Below, piece after piece: positions 33,666 to 47,600 of a DNA stretch of 64,000 nt. The notes beneath the pieces are model-generated. The model was not told where the DNA came from. It was given only the letters and a program-made list of their open reading frames with translations, and did no database searches. The translations under genes were made by a program, and so were the position numbers. The stretch is from Phylloscopus collybita (lineage: Eukaryota; Chordata; Aves; Passeriformes; Phylloscopidae): the NCBI GenBank assembly GCA_027886175.1, contig JAJNNQ010000026.1, positions 26,554,001 through 26,618,000 of the forward strand, in the 5' to 3' direction. Every line of letters begins with the position of its first letter. Position 1 is the stretch's first letter.

Positions 33666-36600
33666 GAGGAACTTAGTTTTCAGATCCATATATAAATTTA
33701 AAAATATATTTCCTAGTCCTTCTTTAGTTCCAAGCCCTGTTTATGTTTTCATTGTCTGGCTTGTGGCAAACAGAAGGTATGTTATGTTGGAGTATGTCTA
33801 TTTGTCTCCAGGTTAAACCTCACAGAAGTGTTGTGGGTGATTCAACTTTTCTCATCTTCTTTACACATATTCCCAACAGCAGACCCCAATCTTGTTATGC
33901 TGGCTGAGTTAAACTATTCCATATTAATAATAATCATCTTGAACTTTCCTGTTACTGATAATGAAACCCTGAAGTTGAAGGTTCAATTTATAAGAACATG
34001 TTTACTTAGATACTGTATTTATTGTTGGGAAAATTACTCTATTGGCCTGAGGACAGCATAGACACTTCATGGCTGGGGAAATGCCAACTGTACATTAGAT
34101 GATTTTTCTCTTGGAAAGATTAAATGCACACTGTTCCATTCCAACTTCATTTGTTTCATGTCTGTCATCAGCTTTGGCAATTGGGTCAACTCTTTAAACA
34201 TTTGTATTTGGTAAAATGTTAGTATGATTAATAGCTGGAATGGCTTCAGATTGCCCATTTGAATGTCATTGTTGCTTTTATTGATTCAATTAATTATTTT
34301 TATTTACTTATTTTTATTTCCTGTTGCAGAGGACTTCTATTTCATTGATTATATACTTTGGTTTTGGCACACACACAGGTATGAACTAGCAAAAATAGAA
34401 TTTCATTCTAAAAGTTATAACAATTTTATAAAAGATCAGTGAATTCTGTATTACCAATAGAGTATTAGAGTAGAGCTTTAGAAAAAAATGATGGTTTTGT
34501 TCATGTATGAGTTTAAAACTTGTTTAACTTCATCTATAGCAGGCCACATTTTTCTGTGGGTTGCCTTCTTGCACTCTCTTGACTACACTTAAAATTTGAC
34601 TTTGTGTGGTCAATCATTGTCTTTGCTGAGAAGTAATTTCTTATTTCCTGAGACACTGGTATTGGAGATCATCTTAGATATTTGAACTGACAAATCCTTG
34701 GCTTAACACTTGGTTCAGCAAAGAACCTAAAACTATGAATAGCCATAAGCAGCATTGTCTTTCATGGGACTGATCATATCTTTATAAGAGGCATGTCCTT
34801 CCATGCTTCTTTCAAGTCTGTAACTAAGAAGAGAGGGCTGTGCTTGGCTCAGGAGAGAATCTGTTCTTGTCCCCTCTGTTAGGTGCTCTGAGATGTCCAC
34901 CTGCCAGGAGTGCTCAGGCATTTGGAGGGAACTTTGGAAAGGAAAGAAAAAAGGTAATGCTGATTTGCAGTCAGTCGTGAATGTTTCAATGGAAATTTGT
35001 TATGCACTTCTGTAAAGTCAGTTGATGATTTTGGTGTGGTAAATTTGGTGAAGATTTATAGCAGAAACTACCTGTGGAAACTTCAGTAAGTGTGTGAGAC
35101 CAGTATGCTTGATTTTTTAGCAAATGGTGCTGTTATGGCTACTTCACAACCCCTTTGCAGCCATTATCATCTCCTAAACCACTTCTGTTACCACCCCATG
35201 CTGGACACCAACACTGCTGCTAGAAGGTAGACTACAATTTATAAGCACGCAAAATTTCTAATACAAAATTCAGCTGAACTTTGTATCCCTTGTGGATCAA
35301 ATCCTTCTTGAGAAAAGATTAATACCATTACATCAGCATGGAAGCAACATAGGCATACATGTATGAAACTGCAAACTGCAGCTCAGAATTTATTTTTAGT
35401 CTTGAAAAGGACTGTTGTAACTTATTCCAAGAATCAGTATCTGTATAATCCTGTCAAATTCCTTGGAATGAATTCCCCAATATACACTGTTCACCTGAAG
35501 ATCTCTTCCTTGCCTTGCCTCAACTTGGCCTTGTCTTGTCTTCCTTCTTTTTGTTAACCGACTCTCCTTCTAATGAAGACACATCCGGATTTATCAAAGT
35601 AGCTAACAGTCTTTTCCACATCATCACTGAGCTCAGTCTTCTGCACATTCTGTCTTTTTTTTGCCCTCTCTCTCTTGTCTATTCAACAGTTAAAGCCTCT
35701 CAGAGGAGGAGCTGCTTTTGTACTAAACAAAGCTATTTTTCAGTGAGCCCTTGTGGCTTACTGTAAGACCTATAATACCAAATAGTTTAATGTGGCAACT
35801 GTTCAGTAAGGACAAGAAAAAAAAAAATGGCATTTAGGTCACATTCCTAGTTTCTGAGAAAATACGGAGGGGCAGAAGAAGGAAAGGAAGTAGACTTATG
35901 TCTGGAAAAAGCTAACATACATAGCTCAGTCCCTTAGCATGAAAAAAGAACTGTGTCACAGACATAGCTGAGGTTAAGAATAGACATGTTACATCATCTT
36001 TTGCACAATGCAGTAGTGGGAAAAGGGAGGAAATGAGGACTTAGGAGAGGAATAAATAAATTACAGCCAGATTTTATAGAAAAAGGCTAGACTGGATGCT
36101 CCTTAGGGAAAATCTGGATTGTGGTCTGTGTTAGAAACAGGTAAGGAAAGAATGGAAAAAACTGCTCTAACACAAAGAAAAGAATAGTTGGGGTTACTGG
36201 TGGCATAGAAGAAATGGTCAAAATCTGAGAACATTCAGGTTTGAGGTTTTTTTTTTTCCTTTTGTTAAGAGATCCTGTAATTGCTTCTGGCATGTTAGTG
36301 ATTGTGGCAAGCTGTATGGCAACATTTAAAATGCCAGGGTCTTCCTAAGCCCAATGGAGAAAATGTATACAGAACAGTTTCTTTCCCACATTAGACTTTA
36401 TCCAAGACTACAGTCAAGCTTGACAAGTGAAAATTCTCTTGAAAGTGAATTCTACCTTCAGGACAGTACCTCTGGCACCTTGTGTATAGCATGTGGAGAA
36501 ATAAGGAAGTGAAATTAATCCTGTGAGAACATAGAATTTCTACAGGATGGGAGCTGGTCTCAGCAGAGAAGACATCCCATCTTTGGAGTAGAGTGGTGCT

Positions 36601-38558
36601 TAGACAGAAATCACTTAGATGGAAGGATATTTGCCAGTTGGGGTGGGCAGAGGGACTCCTAATAAACATAGCCCACATGCCAGCTGAATGCTGGGCTTAT
36701 TTGCAGGGACTAAGCAACTGGTTCAGAAATTCTTTATTTCTTGCTATTTATTTATGGCTTTTACCGTAAGTAATCAAGAAAGGGATACTTAATCTGTTAA
36801 ACCATAGGAGATGTACTGCATGACCTTCTAAAACTTCAGGCAGTGCTTTGTAGAAGAACTGGTCTGTGCTTCCATTTCTAGCCAGGAACAGAGAAATGGA
36901 GGGAAGGAGAAAAAAATGTGTGCTTGGTGTTTCTTAGTTCATCTAGGAAAAAAAACAATATCCCAGCTCTGAAAACATAGCCTGAAAGTCTGAAAGCAAT
37001 TTAAATACTGTGGACAAATATTTGGAAAAAACAAACAGTGTGCATATGGTTACTGGGGAAAATTGCTGGATACTAACCGATTAAGTTTGAAAGAGGTGTC
37101 ATACAAAGATTTTTTAAAGCCTAGGGGTAAAGGCAAACTGGGGATGGTACAATATGTCTGCTGAAAACAACCATTAGTTTAATTCCGAGGCACTGCATTA
37201 ATATGTGGGACAGGATGGAGCCTAATTCCTGGAAACACTCTGTTCTGCTCACTAGGAAGATGGAAACATATTCTGGAACATCTGGGATTTAATAGGTCTT
37301 ATTACTCTGCATTATTGACAATTGAAATTATCTCTGAATATTTATTTAAAACCCTTCAGCATGCTGATATAGATTTTCTTCAAGCAAGCAAGAAAATTCA
37401 GGAAAGATATGTGCCATGTAAAGGACCATAATTCCTGATTCCACTATCACTTGGAGGCTGTGTGTCTAGGACAGTGTGTGTCCCAGTAAACAGACTAAAG
37501 AGCTGTTTCTAATCAGCTTGCACTCACAGCTACATGTAAATTCAAATATAAGCTATTGACAATATAAGATGTGCTCACCTTGTAAAAGAGTCCATGTGGT
37601 TTCTACCCCTTAAGGAAGCAGCTCTTAGATTAGAACAGGCAGCACAAATGTGTAGGATCTAATGAGATTTAAAAGGGACACTATGAATGAGAAAATCTTT
37701 TTGCCTCAACCACAACAACCTTTTTTCAGAGCAACACTGTCCTTGTGCTGACCTACAAAAGGGCAGGTATCAGATTCCTTCCATTGCTTCCACCTTCATA
37801 GCAGCTTCTTGATCCTGCTAGCTGCCTCTCAAACTTCCTGCTGAAAAGCTTGTAGGTCACTTTAGGCAAATTGTTGGTAATGGGGACTAGAGACATAGCA
37901 CTGCATACATATATGACAGGAATAAATTAAGGATAATTGAGTAAAATTGACTCTGGCATTTAAAAAGTTTTTATGTTCAAATTTGCAACTATAGCACTTT
38001 CTTTTGAAGAGTGCTTTTCCTGCTTTATAAAATAAAGTGTGGTTTTATGTAAAGCAAAAATTAAAAAAGGCTCTTCAAATCATTGCACAATCAATGAGAC
38101 ATGAAGTTACAGTGGAAATTTGTGTAATCGCATCAATTTTTCAGAATAAAATTTTTTTTTAGGTTTGGTGCTTTTTTTTTTTTTCAATTAAGAGGAAATA
38201 GTTTTGTAAGTATGCTTCCTGTAGCAATTTCAGATGATTATTTCCTGATTCCAGATAGGTTACTTTTTCTCAGTCCTCCAAAGTAAACCAGTTAAAAAAG
38301 GCTCCAGCACCATAGAGGATTAAGTTGTCAGAAATACAAGTCTAAATATAGGTAAAACCTGCTTTAGTTGCTATTTTAATATGAAAAGGTAGTGGCTTAG
38401 ACTACTCAGAAAATAAAAATAATTTTGAGATAGACGCCTAGAAGTCACACACTTTATAGGACTCCAGCCTGGAATGACCTATTGAAGTCAAGGTCACTAT
38501 GGCTGAACTCTGAGACTGTTTGGGAGGAAGTGTCAGTTCCAAAGAGAATGGGAATATT
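33666..38558. other. Unassigned AT-rich DNA, almost no repeats
   Basis: Nearly 5 kb with no recognisable gene, RNA or mobile element. It has short T/A homopolymers (36247-36258, 38169-38184). Frames up to 95 codons (36391-36678 minus) have no domain. Confidence 0.6.
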
Positions 38559-38665
38559 CATAGAATGGTTTGAGTTGGAAAGGACCTTAAGGATCATCTA
38601 GTTCCAACCTGCAGTGGGCAGGAACACCTTCTACTCGGCCACATTGCTCAAAGTCTTCATTGTTT
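38559..38665 (-). mobile_element. CR1 LINE, 3'-terminal fragment
   Basis: About 105 bp of reversed CR1 3' UTR: 'catagaatggtttgagttgg', 'aaaggaccttaaggatcatc', 'tagttccaacctgc', 'ggaacaccttctactcggcc'. Short, 5'-truncated, non-coding. Confidence 0.93.
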
Positions 38666-41600
38666 CCATTATTACCAAAGTTTTACAGAGTTTAAAGCCC
38701 TTCTGCAGTATTAAATGTCATTTCCCAACCAAATTCATTGTGGTGTTATAATTGCAGTAAATCCTCCTAAAAATAAGTCTATTAGTTTTCACTTTGCATT
38801 TGGCAAATGCAATAAAAGTGATAGCATCATTTGGCCTCTAGTCACCAGGAGTCCCACAGAAAGCTGTCCTGCCAGCAGAGCAGCTCAGAACAGCTCCAAC
38901 CTTCCCAGCAACAAATTAAACAAAATTTAAATTCTACCATCATGTTTCAGCTGAGACCCTCCTGCTTAGTGGACGGTGAAGAAGGGTAAAAGCTAGTCAA
39001 GTGTGCAGGGAGACCGATGCTGTTTCTATTCCAAGACTGCTATATACCCTCCAGTCTGCCTACTGGCAGTTGTTCCTGCTGCAACCAGCAGTCTTGCCAG
39101 GTTTCCAGCACAGACAAAAAGACTGAGAAATCCATTTTGATGCTGCTCAGTGTCACTGTCTTTCCACCTGTGCCAGTATAAGTGCCACCAGTCCCACAGG
39201 TGCAACCCACAACAATAAAGTCAGGCACCAGGGTCTAACCCCATCCCCCATGACTGCCTCCTACCCTGATGGGATAACCTCTCTTGGCTACTACTGGCAC
39301 CAGTGATCTTGGCCAATTGACCTTAATCCCCTCATCCGTACACCTTCCACACAAACCTTCACTTTAAACAGAGGGCTGAGTTAGAGCTTACTGCTCCTTG
39401 GTTGCTCTGTGTGGTAGAAGGTCCATGACCTCGCTAGCCTAGGGGAGAGAGAAGGATGGGGGAAAAGTATTTGGAGGCATGTGTTGCCTCAGGAAAAGAC
39501 CTGAGACATCCTAGCAGTTTTCTGGAACTAAAATCTCTGCTGTTTTTACCTAACTTAGCTGGGAATCTTGTCCGGAATTCTAAATAGTAATTTTTTGAAA
39601 CTGCATACAAACATTGTCTCTTTTTTTAACAATGTTCTTGAGTTACTCTGCTTGTTTATGCTTATCTTTATTATCTGACTGTTATTATCTGGAATATTTT
39701 AACATTGGGACTCTAAAGGCAACTAATACCATACCAATGGTATGTGATCTAGTTAGTGTTCAGTACAAAACCAGGTATTTATTTACTTGCAGTTTCACAC
39801 TTTTTTTAAATTGTATTCCTTTCTGGAAAGATATGAGCACATCAGAGGGAGGAGGCGGAGTGAGAATGATGAGGAGCTTTGTGAAAAAAACAGTATTTTG
39901 CTGGCACTTTGCCTTTCAGCCTGGAAGCCTTCTGGAAGTCTTCCTCTCTGGATTTTATACACCTAGTAGAAAATAATCTCCTTCTTGGCATTAATCCTGG
40001 ACATTTTGGAAATATATTTGAATTTATGATTCAAATTTTACAACAATTTCCTAAAACTATGTTTGATAAACTAGTCCACAACATGCTTGTTATTGCATCA
40101 GACTGTAAATCACACATAATTCAACTAGCTTAACCTTATTTCATCTACCAGTTACTTTACGTCTATGGTAGCTGCAGAAGATTCACTGAGCTTTTTTCTT
40201 TTTAACCCTTCCCAACTCCTGCTCACCTACTCACCTCATTGTTGATTTTCTTCCCTTTCACAGCTACTTCACCAGCATCTTGCTTCAGCAATCCCTTCTC
40301 CCTCTTCTGAAGCTCCATTACACAACACTTCCCTGTTAGCTGTTTTGCACCAGGAGGTACTGATTTGTTATCACCTCAGTGTGAAAGGTGCTCAGATTCA
40401 GCATCATTTAAAATGCTATTTGTTAGAGATAATACAATGAAGAAATCTTACTTCCCTGTAGATGTGAGACACTGAACAAGCCCCCAATGAACTAATAGTC
40501 TTTAACTATTTGCACAATTACTTTCATTTCAGAGCACTAGTTCTCCTCCTAACCATCATTTGGAGGCAGAGTACTGCCCAGCACACTGATCTCTTTGTTA
40601 AACTGAGGATTCTTGTCACCACAGCACTTGTGTGTGTTTGGGTGGAGAATTGCCCTGCTTTAATACCAGCAAAGACTGTTTCTAGTATACCTTGTGGAAA
40701 ATTATGGTAGTTCCTCAGGTTAAAAAGAAGCTAATATGTCTTATTTGAAGTGCTTCATTTAGCTTAATAATAGAGCAGAAAGCAAGTGTTGGTTGTGATC
40801 AGAACTAACTTTCCAGGCCTCCTAGAGCTCTATTAGAGAGATACCTAAACTTAGACTGCACACACACCCACTCATTTATTCCGTAAAACAAAACTTCCCT
40901 GAAGATGAGCAAGAGGTTTAACCTTGGAGGAAGCAGTCTGACTCAGATAAAAAAAAAAAAAAACATTAGCTGGTCTGAGAGGCAAGTAAAATAGACATCA
41001 GGATTCTTTTCTGGGGCACAGCTGAGCATTTATTTCCTAAATCAAAGAAGTACTGGCTTTGACTCTTATTTATTAAAAAAATGTAATTGTAGAACTGTGT
41101 CTTCAGTGTTACTGAAGATTAAAATTCTGTTGCACACAGACCTAATGTCCTCTTTTTACAAACCATATTCCCTTTCCTAAGTTTTTCATTGGTGTTCTTG
41201 GAATACTTCTATTTAAAATATTCTGATTTGCCTACTAGCACTGGCTTCCAAGACACAAAACAGAGGAAAAAAATTGTCAATAGAAAATACATAATAAAAA
41301 TTATAACTGATGGATCTGTGGTATTCTTAAAGAACAGATGCTCTCCTTGCACTGCATAAACCCTTCTCCTGGAAGATCTGAACTCCAGAGCCTTCTCTGT
41401 CGCTTATTTACTTGGTGAAATTTCTTGTTTTCTTCTGTGCTTTGACTAGTGCTTCTTGTCCACATCTCAACTCCTTTGTTGAGCACAGCAAATGAAAATA
41501 GCACTATCAATTAGTCATTGTTTCTTCCTTCTCATCACTGGAATGTCTTGTTATTAAAATAATATACAAAGCCGTGTTTCGCCTTCTGTTATTTGCATAT

Positions 41601-44600
41601 TTGTGTCACATTCTTTTGTCTCTTAAAGAAAACATGTTGATTTTCTGATGGGAATGCCATGCACAGTCTGCTGATGTGGTTTAGAGGTTAAGAGAAAACA
41701 GATTCAAAGGATGTTAAACAAATATTTTCACATCACCATGTAATTTTCTTAGGTCATTCTGAAAAGAAGTTTGTTCTATTATTTGAAGTCAGTTTGTCTT
41801 ACTTCAGTAAAATGGGTTAGTTTTCACTTCTTTTTCTTAGTGAGTCTAAGAAAGAACAGCTAGATGAATTTACCCCTCATGTAAGACTGAATGAATCTTG
41901 AGTCGTTCTGAAGATGAGTAGGAATTAACAAAATAAAATATATTTCATGGTCAGTGCTATTGAAATTTCAAGTTTCATCTTGTATTCTGCTTGAACAGAA
42001 AAAAAATCCCCTTCTAAAACTATCTTATGAGATAGATCTGTGGGCTTTTTCTCGTATCCAATTTAAAGCAATCCCGTTCTCTGCATTGGCAATAACCTAT
42101 TGATGCTTTAAGATGGAAAAAAGTTTCTTGGCAACCTTCTTGAATATTGTGCTTTTTGTTGGTACAGAGTGTCTTCAGTCTTGTCTGGTTTCATATGGAG
42201 CAGAAAGTTGTTTATTTAGGTAGACATATCTAGCTGACACTGGGATATCTGTGTGATGCTACTGTCTGCATCTGGAAAAGAAATACAACCCTGCCTTTCA
42301 CCACATTTGTATTGATTGTGAAAACCATGTTGTTTCTTAATGTCAGCCTTAATAGGAAAGACTCTTGCAGAAAAAAGACATTAAAGGAAGTGGACCAATT
42401 ATCCCCCATCAGTCTATGTGTCTTGTTGAAAAGTGTTGTTGAATGTGGTGTGATGTTCCACTGTCTACTCCTGATAAAATGTCTCCACAACTGCTCTGCT
42501 CTTCTGATACGACTCTTTCCAGGAAAATATTTTGAATTCCATATGATTTCTGTATTTTCTTTTCAGATACAACACAATTAAGAGAGAGCATCTCTTGGGA
42601 GCACATGCCATATTTTCTGGTGCTTTATCCAGTGCTGAAATTTTCTTTTTATTTTGCAACTTGTGAAATATTAGAAATATTACTGTCAGAATGAATAGGA
42701 AATGCTTTTGTCACCACATTTCTCCAACTGAAATTTTATGGTTCTAAGGACAAGAAACATTTGCTGTTTGCAAATTGGGGTGCTCCTCCTTCAATATCTA
42801 TTACATATCTCATGCTGAGAAGTACTGATCACCAATATGCCAGAAGAAAGAGAGGAAGAAACAAATGTGAGAAGGAATTGCAGAGTTTTATCAGCCTCTG
42901 AACGACTCTGGAGATATTTATGTTTTATATAATTTTGAAGGTAAAAATATAAAATGAAACACAGTTTATTCTGTTAAGAATTACACAGTTTGTTTTTATA
43001 TGGGGATAGTCACTGGTATTGTACATATAGAGAAAAAATTATAGTCTTGCTTACAAAAGCTGTCAAGGGGAGGACTTTGAGAAACTAAGTATTTTCTTTG
43101 CAGTACATGTTTCACACCAATGTTGCTGATGTGAAACACAAACATTTACATTATGAATCACACAAAGTATAACTGTAATATACTAGGAAAATTAAACCCT
43201 TCCACAGAAAGTGTGCTTTTTAAAAATGGCAGTATTCGAAGTTTACCTGTTATATGTAGTTTGTGCTTTTTTTTTTTTTTCTGATGACAAAACCCAATGT
43301 TTAATACATACTCATATAAATATTGGGAAATTTTACTGGGTTCCTTTATAATGTTTATTTCACAAAAAAAAAAAAAAACTAAGCTCCCAAAGGGTCACAT
43401 TCTTCTTGTGGAGCTCATTTGGAACCAAGTGTCACAAAATCCTGAGAAAAGAGGGAATTAGAAAGTAATATCTGATAATAAAGCCTACTGACATAATGCA
43501 TCCTGATGGATCTTTGCCCTGGCTTAATGAAACAAAAATAAGGAATATCTTTATTTTGGAGATAGTAGGTGTGATTGCTCAGAGTCATTATTTATTGTGA
43601 CAGAATATGTAATAAGAATGAGATACAAAGCACTATGAAAAGGCAAGAGGGTCATGAAATCATATTTCTTTGAGTCTGGCTATACTTACCCATGCCTTTT
43701 TAATGTTTTTGCCTATTTCATTTGGGCTGGTGCTAGGCCTTGTCTCAGCCAAGAGATTTGGTAATCTCAGGTATTTACAAATTTCCTTTGAATAAAAGTC
43801 CAATAAACAGAAATAATACTGGCAAAATTTAAAAAGAGAAGGACAAGCAGACAAGCAAGTCTTTCTAGGAAAATGAAGAAACTTACCCACACCAAGCAGC
43901 AAAATAATGCAAAGCCTGATTTCAGAATACAACTGCCCCAAAGAGAAGCACTGTGGAAATTCAGGAGCACAATAACTTTGCAGATATTTCATTGACATAA
44001 GGCATAATGAAACTCAGGTTAAGTCCATGGCAGCAATTTTTTTTTTTTTTTTTTTTGGTTACTTAAGGGCTATATTTGCCATAAGGACAAGTAAAGTCTC
44101 ATGTGGACTAAGGTATGGGAAACATCAGAGGCAAAACCATGGAAATATCTCTGTCTGACCACTCTCAGCAAGATGTGCTTTCCAGCATCTTCTATGTGGT
44201 GTAAGCAGGTTTCTGGTGAGATCAGTCTGTAGAGGTTAAAACACTATTTAAAAAATCTGTACAATAGATCTTGTGAAGGCATTATCCCCCCTTCATTATC
44301 TTTCCAGATTAATCACTTCTGTAGTGTTAAAAAATAACTACATAGATATGTCAAAAGTCTAGGGTGATTTTGAGGAGACAAACTGTGCTTAGACAAGCAA
44401 ACGTGGTAAATAGTGTGTGTGAATAGTATTATCAGAAATAATAACATTGCTTTTTGCCTCCTAAATGCTTAGAGCCATGTATTTTTTACTGGTACATTTT
44501 TGAATTCCTAAAAAAACCAACCTGAATTTCCCCAGCATTGGGCTGTAAATAGGACAAAGTCTGTTACCTCAAATGCTTCTTCTCATCCAGGTGATACCAG

Positions 44601-47600
44601 AAGAGACAGATTGATACTTGGGCCGAAAACTTTCAAAACCAATAAAAGATCAGGAATTGTCTTAGAATGAGACATTATTGTGTCTTGTGGTTTAACCTCA
44701 GCTATAAATTATTATATCAATGGATGGGTCTTAAATAAATGTCATCTTTAATGAAAAACGATCATCTTAATGTAAAAATTACTGGTGTTCCTATGAAATT
44801 CTCCCTCTGTAGAAGAATGTAAGCTAAAAAAGAGAGCTTCTTGCATTCCTGAAGGATTACATGAGGTTTTGCTAATTCAAGAGAGCTGGAAGACTAGCTG
44901 CTGAATGTTTAGAAAGGACAGAATGGGTGTCAGAGACAACTCTTCCTATTTTTTACATGACCATTTTTATTTATTTTGTCCTGTTACTTTGTCCTGTTAT
45001 ATATTCTTCATTAATATACATCTTGATGCATGTTTTATCACAAGCTTTTCAGAACTATAAAATCTGGTATTCAGTGACCACAACTGAACTCTCAAGCAGG
45101 AGGTAAAAAATTTTGGAAAAAGGAAAAAAATGAGTCTTTTCATCAGGCTAGTCACAGTATGTCTGCAATAGCCTGAGTTTTCAGTTCCTGCACTCTTTGC
45201 CATCCTAGCAACTGGAAAAAATATTTTTACTTGCAGTGTCCATGTTTGTGCTGGAAGGCAAGTGGGATGCAGTAAATCAGAGCCAAAATAGCCATCTTAC
45301 AGAGCAAAAATTTAAACCAAAGTCACATTTTAATGTAAATTTTTTATATGAGACTGCATTTTACAGAAGTAGAGGCATCTCCTAAACTTTAGGAATTCCA
45401 GACTATGGTCTTTCTTTTTTTAAGGCCGGTTGAAATAAGTGATGCTTATTTCATTCTTCTTGTTATACATTCACTGTGTTCCTGTGCCTGTTGCAGTAGG
45501 AACAAAAACTGAGAAAGCAGGAGCAGAATCGTGGCCTTAGGCTATAACTTCATCAGCCTTTGAAAGGGGTTAGGTGGTCTAACTGCCTGCAATAATGTGG
45601 GGTGGAGAATCTCTCCAACGCTGCATTCTTTAAACACCATAAAGACACTGGTGTTAATATAATGACTAATTCCTTTATTTCGGTGCACACGAAAAATTAG
45701 TACCTAATTTTTAGTTTCCATCAATGTCTTCTTCAGACTGCTTGTGGAAGACTTCCTATAAGCAAACTTCATATAGAATTGGGCAAATGGCTAATTATGC
45801 ATGCAGTTAAAATGATACAAAACAGTTTTTATTTGAAAAAATTGGGTGAAGAATAAAATACAAAGTTTGGAAGTACTAAATTTCATTATCTCATTAATGA
45901 CTGTTAATGAATGATTCCAAATTGTGCTTCATATCAAAATTAGGACTGTATGCAAGAGAGCATAATAAAATAGACTAAAAGACATCTTTTTGAAAATACA
46001 AATAAGGTGAAAAAAAGTATATATAACTTTGAACTTCACTGTTGTTTTTCTGTAAATGTAGTCCCTTATGCAGAATACACAGTTAACATCTGGAAATTTT
46101 TGTATAAAATTTTCATATGTAACTATGTTAATAAAAAATGTAATTTTTATTTACCATCAAGTAAGTGGTAATGAGTGATGTTGAAATAGATTAGAATTAG
46201 GTTAGAGCACAGACTTGTCCATCTTGCACATTCCTAGTACTCCAATAATGCTCATTCCATGCATCCTGGGTGTGAAGTTGACTCAGATCTTTGGTACAGC
46301 CTAGACCTGAGTGATACAGAAAAACGATAAATGATTCTTCTGTTTCTTCAGTAAGAAATCTGGAATGAGATATAGTTTCTCAGCCTAGCAGAAACAGTGC
46401 TAGGCAACTCTCATTCCCAACTAGGTTATCACAAATAGCTTTATCCAAGTATGGAAAACTAACTAAACCTCTTTTTCCTCAGAGACCAAATGGATGGCTG
46501 CACAAAACACTCTAATGTGCCAGAAGATATAACTTGTTGTTGGCTGTGTCCTGAATAAAATGAAATTGAAAATTAAATGGAAAGAGGAAAAAAAATCTAC
46601 TTTTTTTGGTTTTTGCCCTTAGTTTGATTTGTGATCACTATAAAATTATTGTAATAGTTTTTCCTCTTTACAGTGTTCTTATGACAGATATAAGTAAAGG
46701 TTACCTTTAATGGGGTTTTTTGTCACTTTATATCTGCTACTTCAGCTTAAAACAATTTTAGCTTCATGGGTAGAACGAAAATTTTATGAATTGCCTTTGA
46801 GATAATATTAACAGAAAGATATTTTTTTCTTAACATTTACATGAAAATAAAGCCCAAATAGTTCTTGCTTTATATTTTAATTTTTGCTTCTCTGAATCTT
46901 CCTCTTGGAGAAGATAGGGATGGGAAAATTTTATTTGGGAGTATGCTGTTTCTCTTTGTTGTCAGACACTGATATTAACAATAATAAACTATTCAAACTT
47001 GAAGTTAAATAGAATTCTTATTCAAAAGGAGTGGTGCATACCATATTATCTTCCATGTTGTGCAGCATTTTGTTTCTGCTTACAGCACTGGCCGTGTATT
47101 TCTTAAACCTGAGCCATATCTTGGTTCATGTTTTCTTGAAAATGCTTATGAACCTGAGAAGAATTTCAAACTTTCAACAAACCTTTGAGTATTACTGTTT
47201 CTCTTTTGTGCTATACCATGTGTTTTATTCCTTGTACTAGTCAATTATCCAACACATAATCATAAAATATCTGATTAACATCAGCTGCAGTGATATTAAA
47301 GTCATATTCTAGTCTGATTTACATGCATGACAAAGCTTTACAGTTTGAAAGTCAGGTACTGAAAAAGATATTGGTAGTAAAGGGTTCAAATTAGACTTTA
47401 AATAAATAACTCAGAAAGATTTTGTTATTTTGGAGTCTTGCAAACTAGTGAATAGTGTTGAGGTTAAAGTTTAATCTCATTAAACTTGAGCCATCTGTGA
47501 ATGCAGAGACAAGCCTGCCCCAGGATAGCACAGCGTGCAGAGTCTTGGTTTCTGTCTCACGACAGGCCACGTTGCCATTTGAAGATGACTGTGTCTATCC

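Noticed and set aside
39614..39976. Open frame of 120 codons with a hydrophobic start resembling a signal or membrane segment
   Set aside because: Hydrophobicity comes from T-rich sequence; no conserved motif, promoter or splice context seen.
43108..43138. Inverted repeat with 9-bp arms and 13-base loop
   Set aside because: Perfect 9-bp arms at this spacing are expected by chance several times in 64 kb.
43660..43998. Open frame of 112 codons, minus strand
   Set aside because: No domain recognised; Cys- and Phe-rich from local composition.
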